Positions 5,587-7,644 of a stretch of DNA of 7,644 nt are shown here, piece by piece. This DNA comes from Candidatus Bathyarchaeota archaeon B23 (GTDB taxonomy: Archaea; Thermoproteota; Bathyarchaeia; TCS64; B23): contig LUCA01000027.1 in assembly GCA_001593875.1 (NCBI GenBank), positions 1 through 7,644 of the forward strand. Direction: 5' to 3'. Below the pieces are notes generated by a model. The model was given only the letters and a program-made list of their open reading frames with translations. It was not told where the DNA came from and searched no databases. Made by a program: the position numbers and the translations under genes. Every line of letters begins with the position of its first letter. The stretch's first letter is position 1.

Positions 5587-6170
5587 CGCTTCTCCTCATC
5601 CTCCCCCTCTTCGGTTACGCCCCTCGCCTTCTTCACCTCCTCCTCTATCCAGTCCAGCCGCCCCAGGAAGGGTTGGCGGGCTGTGACGCCGATCTTCCCC
5701 GCGCTCCGGCCCTTGGGGAAGGAGACGGCGACGATTCGGACCCTGAAGATATCTCCCTTCTGGATGCGTCTGCCGGTCTCCTTCCCCAGGAGGACGCCGT
5801 GCTTCTCGTCGTAGGAGATGAAGTCATCCATCAGCTGGGAGACGTGGAGGAGGGCGTCGACGGGGCCGATCCTGAGGAAGGTTCCAAAGTCCGCCACCTC
5901 CACGACCTCGCCCTCGACGACCTCCTGGATCTCGGGGTAGAAGGAGAGGAGGGTGAAGACCACCCTGTGATGGGTCCCACCGTCCCCCGGTATGATGCGC
6001 CCTATGGGGTTGACCTTGAGGTCGACGATGCAGATGACGTAGCCCAGCTCCTCGTCCACGAGCCCCTCATACTTACTCCTCAGCTCATCTAGGGCGACTA
6101 CCTCCAGGGGCTCGCCGAATCTCGAGGGGTCGATGCGGACGGTGTCCCTCAGGGTTATGAGGTTGAACAT
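5583..6170 (-). CDS. rpo7: DNA-directed RNA polymerase subunit Rpo7 (RpoE')
   Basis: This 195-residue archaeal RNA polymerase stalk subunit forms a heterodimer with Rpo4. The N-terminal half (1-80) is the tip domain, beginning M-F-N-L-I-T-L-R-D-T-V-R-I and containing N-P-I-G-R-I-I-P-G-D-G-G-T-H-H (54-68). An S1 RNA-binding domain follows at about 82-165 (G-E-V-V-E-V-A-D-F-G-T-F-L, then D-A-L-L-H-V-S-Q). The tail is acidic and lysine-rich. I chose ATG at 6170 over GTG at 6179 because it gives the standard family N-terminus and has AGGTGG (6176-6181) five bases upstream. It is the first gene of the overlapping rpo7-spt4-kinase-rps24e-rps27ae operon, and TATA-like boxes lie at 6184-6204. Confidence 0.96.
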   Translation of the reverse strand: MFNLITLRDTVRIDPSRFGEPLEVVALDELRSKYEGLVDEELGYVICIVDLKVNPIGRIIPGDGGTHHRVVFTLLSFYPEIQEVVEGEVVEVADFGTFLRIGPVDALLHVSQLMDDFISYDEKHGVLLGKETGRRIQKGDIFRVRIVAVSFPKGRSAGKIGVTARQPFLGRLDWIEEEVKKARGVTEEGEDEEKR

Positions 6171-6175
6171 CCACG

Positions 6176-6181
6176 CCACCT
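6176..6181 (-). promoter_or_regulatory. Shine-Dalgarno site deciding the rpo7 start
   Basis: AGGTGG on the minus strand lies five bases before ATG at 6170 and overlaps the alternative GTG start at 6179, so it supports the ATG. Confidence 0.6.
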
Positions 6182-6183
6182 AA

Positions 6184-6204
6184 GGCTTAAAACCCCGATA
6201 AAAG
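6184..6204 (-). promoter_or_regulatory. Promoter region of the rpo7 operon
   Basis: Two AT-rich TATA-like stretches, CTTTTATCGG (6195-6204) and TTTTAAGCC (6184-6192), occupy the 45-base gap between the upstream regulator stop and rpo7. The distal one is at the right distance for a short leader that still includes the Shine-Dalgarno site. Confidence 0.5.
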
Positions 6205-6215
6205 GCTTTGCCAAT

Positions 6216-7034
6216 CTATCTCTTGCCGAGCCTGTCGATGAAGCGGGCGGCTGGGCAGATCTCTATGAAGACCTCGAAGGGGTAGCGGCTTGTGACGTCG
6301 TTGAGGTATTCCCTCCACCTCCAGCCGAGGGCTATGAGGACGTAGACGCCGGCGATGTGGGCCCCCCTCTCCTCCACCAGGTCGACGAGAGCCCTCACCG
6401 TCTCGCCGGTTCTGACGACATCGTCGATGATGAGGACGCTGTCCCCCGTCTCCCTCATCTTCTTCTTGCTCCCCCTCTTGATGGAGGACTTGGGGACGTA
6501 GAGGCATCTCCTTATGGCTGTGCCCTGGAGGGTGTAGGTCTTCTCTATGAAGTCCCTTATCCCCACCTCCTTACGGTCCTTCGCTATGATGAGGTCCACG
6601 TCCAGCAGGCTGGCGACGAGGGTTGAGACCGGTATGCCGTCGACGGCCGCCGTCAGCACCTTCGTCACCCTCGTCCCCGCAAACTTCTCCACGGCGTAGT
6701 TGGCCAATATCCTCAGCCACGTGATCTCGGAGACTAGGGGGGTGTTGTCGAAGTATCCCTCCTCATCGAAGCTTATCCGCCTCCGGAGGGAGTCCTTGAT
6801 GTTGGTGATCTCCATCAGCCTCTCGTAGAGCCTCTGAGCCCTCGCATAGCTGGGGATGACGTGGCCCCGCATATACCTGCTGAGGATGGGGGGGCTCAGA
6901 CCCAGCTTCTCGCTGAGCTCCTGATAGGTGTAGCTCTTGCTCGCCACCTTCAGGAGGTCAGTGATCATCATCCTATACTTAAGCTCTCTAACCTTCGGCT
7001 TCAGCTCCCGAACTCCCGCATCCAACGCGCTCAC
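6216..7034 (-). CDS. HTH-phosphoribosyltransferase transcriptional regulator (PyrE-like/GfcR-type)
   Basis: The 272-residue protein has two parts. Residues 36-60 form a helix-turn-helix (T-Y-Q-E-L-S-E-K-L-G-L-S-P-P-I-L-S-R-Y-M-R), and residues about 100-265 form a type I phosphoribosyltransferase fold. The PRPP-binding loop V-L-I-I-D-D-V-V-R-T-G-E-T is at 200-212. This architecture matches archaeal orotate-PRTase-like regulators such as haloarchaeal GfcR and resembles bacterial PurR, where the PRTase domain senses a phosphoribosyl or sugar-phosphate ligand rather than catalysing. The target genes are unknown. GTG at 7034 is the first start in this frame and has no clear Shine-Dalgarno; ATG at residue 22 or 23 is a possible shorter start that keeps the helix-turn-helix. 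The gene begins 18 bases after the 3' end of tRNA-Lys on the same strand and precedes the rpo7 operon by 45 bases. Confidence 0.85.
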   Translation of the reverse strand: MSALDAGVRELKPKVRELKYRMMITDLLKVASKSYTYQELSEKLGLSPPILSRYMRGHVIPSYARAQRLYERLMEITNIKDSLRRRISFDEEGYFDNTPLVSEITWLRILANYAVEKFAGTRVTKVLTAAVDGIPVSTLVASLLDVDLIIAKDRKEVGIRDFIEKTYTLQGTAIRRCLYVPKSSIKRGSKKKMRETGDSVLIIDDVVRTGETVRALVDLVEERGAHIAGVYVLIALGWRWREYLNDVTSRYPFEVFIEICPAARFIDRLGKR

Positions 7035-7052
7035 ATCCGAAATGCGATCAGA

Positions 7053-7141
7053 CGGGCCCGAGGGGATTTGAACCCCCGACCGCCGGGTCTCCTCACCGGA
7101 GCTTAAAAGCCCGGCGCTCTACCTGGCTGAGCTACAGGCCC
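7053..7141 (-). tRNA. tRNA-Lys (anticodon TTT) with intron
   Basis: The acceptor stem is GGGCCTG (7135-7141) with CGGGCCC (7054-7060), including one T-G wobble pair; the discriminator is G at 7053. The D-arm begins TAGCTC. The anticodon stem is CCGGG (7110-7114) and CCCGG (7083-7087), separated by the loop CTTTTAA plus 15 extra bases. The anticodon TTT reads lysine codons. The T-arm is GGGGG-TTCAAAT-CCCCT. CCA is not encoded, unlike the other two tRNAs here. The spliced length is 74 bases. Confidence 0.92.
7089..7103 (-). other. 15-base intron in tRNA-Lys at position 37/38
   Basis: Removing 7089-7103 (or the equivalent window one base lower, since A flanks both sides) rejoins the anticodon loop CTTTTAA to a perfect five-pair stem. 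The intron contains the small hairpin CTCC-GGTGA-GGAG (7089-7101). Position 37/38 is the canonical archaeal site cut by the splicing endonuclease. The predicted bulge-helix-bulge is not perfect on paper. Confidence 0.85.
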
Positions 7142-7160
7142 CGACCGATATAGGGTTCCC

Positions 7161-7170
7161 AAACGTTTTA
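7161..7170 (-). promoter_or_regulatory. TATA-like box for tRNA-Lys
   Basis: TAAAACGTTT on the minus strand is centred about 25 bases before the tRNA-Lys 5' end. It is a weak TATA match in an 86-base divergent gap whose other side serves tRNA-Gly. CTATATCG nearer the gene is too close to act as the TATA box. Confidence 0.4.
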
Positions 7171-7190
7171 GAGTTTTCCCACGGAGCTGA

Positions 7191-7203
7191 AAAAGTTTTT
7201 AGG
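7191..7203 (+). promoter_or_regulatory. TATA-like box for tRNA-Gly
   Basis: The AT-rich stretch AAAAGTTTTTAGG is 25-37 bases before the tRNA-Gly 5' end, with TTTTTA at about -27. This is the expected position for an archaeal tRNA promoter. Confidence 0.5.
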
Positions 7204-7227
7204 TCTCCTCCCGATATGGAGGAATCG

Positions 7228-7303
7228 GCGGCCGTGGTCCAGCCTGGCAAGATATCAGCCCCCCGAGCTGAAGACCCGGGTTCGAATCCCGGCGGCCGCA
7301 CCA
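7228..7303 (+). tRNA. tRNA-Gly (anticodon CCC) with C at position 33
   Basis: The acceptor stem is GCGGCCG (7228-7234) with CGGCCGC (7293-7299), typical of tRNA-Gly; the discriminator is A at 7300 and CCA is encoded at 7301-7303. The anticodon stem TCAGC (7255-7259) and GCTGA (7267-7271) encloses the seven-base loop CCCCCGA, so the anticodon at 7262-7264 is CCC. Position 33 (7261) is C instead of the nearly invariant U. In the D-stem, C13 (7240) faces A22 (7250). The T-arm CCGGG-TTCGAAT-CCCGG is perfect and the variable loop has four bases. There is no intron. The good stems argue for a working gene. Confidence 0.85.
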
Positions 7304-7308
7304 AGCTG

Positions 7309-7333
7309 GTAAAGGTTATAAGGATACCTTTAC
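7309..7333 (+). promoter_or_regulatory. Perfect inverted repeat around a TATA box (candidate operator)
   Basis: GTAAAGGT (7309-7316) and ACCTTTAC (7326-7333) are perfect inverted copies separated by nine bases that contain TATAAGG. The TATA element lies about 25-30 bases before the ATG at 7346, so a protein bound to the repeat would block or replace TBP/TFB. Because it begins five bases after the tRNA-Gly CCA, the RNA hairpin could alternatively end or trim the tRNA transcript. Confidence 0.55.
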
Positions 7334-7345
7334 AGTTATGGGAAG

Positions 7346-7644
7346 ATGAATGGTTTGAGGTCCGAGCTTGAATCCTACGCGAGGGAGTTGGGCGTCGATC
7401 TCTTCGGCGTCGGGGATCTCTCCCCCACCCGGGATTTCGTCCTGAGGCAGGGGGGCTAAATCTCGCCGAGTATCCCAGGGGCATCTCGCTCACTATGAGG
7501 CTTCTGGACCGGTGGTCGACGAGCTTTATAGGCATGAGGTCCCCGCTGTCATCTACACCTATAGGGGTCTCTACAGCTCCGTGAACGCCAACCTCGATAG
7601 GGCCGCCCTCCTCGTCGCCAGGAGGCTTCAGGAGGAGGGTTATA
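7346..7644 (+). pseudogene. QueG-like iron-sulfur protein, N-terminal part, two frameshifts
   Basis: ATG at 7346 opens M-N-G-L-R-S-E-L-E-S-Y-A-R-E-L-G-V-D-L-F-G-V-G-D-L-S, which resembles the N-terminus of epoxyqueuosine-reductase-like (COG1600-type) cytoplasmic iron-sulfur proteins. The first frame stops at 7457-7459. Adding one G to the run at 7450-7455 continues it as L-N-L-A-E-Y-P-R-G-I-S-L-T-M-R-L-L-D. That frame fails again near 7510, and adding one C at 7509-7510 continues it as P-V-V-D-E-L-Y-R-H-E-V-P-A-V, then S-S-V-N-A-N-L-D-R-A-A to the window end. The pattern with Y-P-R-x-I-S-L and later N-x-x-L-D-x-x-A fits the family. The cobalamin and 4Fe-4S parts would lie beyond the window. 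With both repairs about 100 residues are readable, so this is either a recent pseudogene or a sequence-error artefact. The function in archaea, many of which lack queuosine, is uncertain. Confidence 0.6.

Noticed and set aside
7207..7222. CCTCC/GGAGG inverted repeat before tRNA-Gly
   Set aside because: Five pairs in GC-rich DNA between promoter and tRNA; too short to distinguish from chance.
7119..7535. Minus-strand frame containing G-F-E-P-G-S-S across tRNA-Gly
   Set aside because: Again an antisense reading of a tRNA, continuing into the QueG-like gene; no homology recognised.
1..7644. CRISPR array, insertion sequence, or defence/mobile island
   Set aside because: No regularly spaced repeats, transposase motifs or terminal inverted repeats were seen; gene content is chromosomal housekeeping and metabolism.

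Overview
The window is archaeal chromosomal DNA of high GC content. The evidence is a block encoding Rpo7 (RpoE'), Spt4 (RpoE''), a GTP-dependent dephospho-CoA kinase, and ribosomal proteins S24e and S27ae. Other archaeal marks are many GTG starts, TATA-like boxes about 25 bases before tRNAs and start codons, and a tRNA-Lys with a short intron at the 37/38 position. A deep-branching or TACK-type archaeon (for example Bathyarchaeia-like) is a reasonable guess, but the lineage cannot be fixed from this sequence alone.

Layout. Positions 1-447 (+) hold the C-terminal half of a PLP-dependent threonine/serine dehydratase-like enzyme, cut by the window edge. Facing it on the minus strand, read from 4170 down to 457, are an MgtE/SLC41-type divalent-cation transporter, a YfcE/MJ0936-type metallophosphodiesterase, and the alpha and beta E1 subunits of a thiamine-diphosphate 2-oxoacid dehydrogenase-like complex. 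The E1 alpha subunit lacks several canonical active-site residues and E1 beta carries a single-base frameshift. A 130-base non-coding stretch (4171-4302) with a leader hairpin and a repeated 12-mer separates the transporter from a tRNA-Arg(TCT). Positions 4418-6170 (-) are the rpo7-spt4-kinase-rps24e-rps27ae operon, in which every junction overlaps. Upstream of it (6216-7034, -) is a helix-turn-helix plus phosphoribosyltransferase regulator, directly behind an intron-containing tRNA-Lys(TTT). A divergent promoter region (7142-7227) separates that tRNA from a tRNA-Gly(CCC) on the plus strand, which has an odd anticodon loop. The window closes with the start of a QueG-like iron-sulfur protein gene (7346 onward). 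That gene has two single-base frameshifts, and its TATA box sits inside a perfect 8-9-8 inverted repeat.

How the genes fit together. The rpo7 operon is information-processing housekeeping with a CoA-biosynthesis enzyme embedded in it. The dehydratase makes 2-oxoacids (2-oxobutyrate or pyruvate), which are the class of substrate an E1 enzyme would use, so the convergent pair could be metabolically linked. No E2 or E3 subunit is present here. All three frameshifts are losses of one G or C from a G or C run, so sequencing or assembly error is a serious alternative to gene decay. I found no CRISPR array, insertion sequence or defence system. The most unusual items are the atypical E1 pair, the tRNA-Gly with C33 and a C13/A22 mismatch, and the TATA-centred palindrome.
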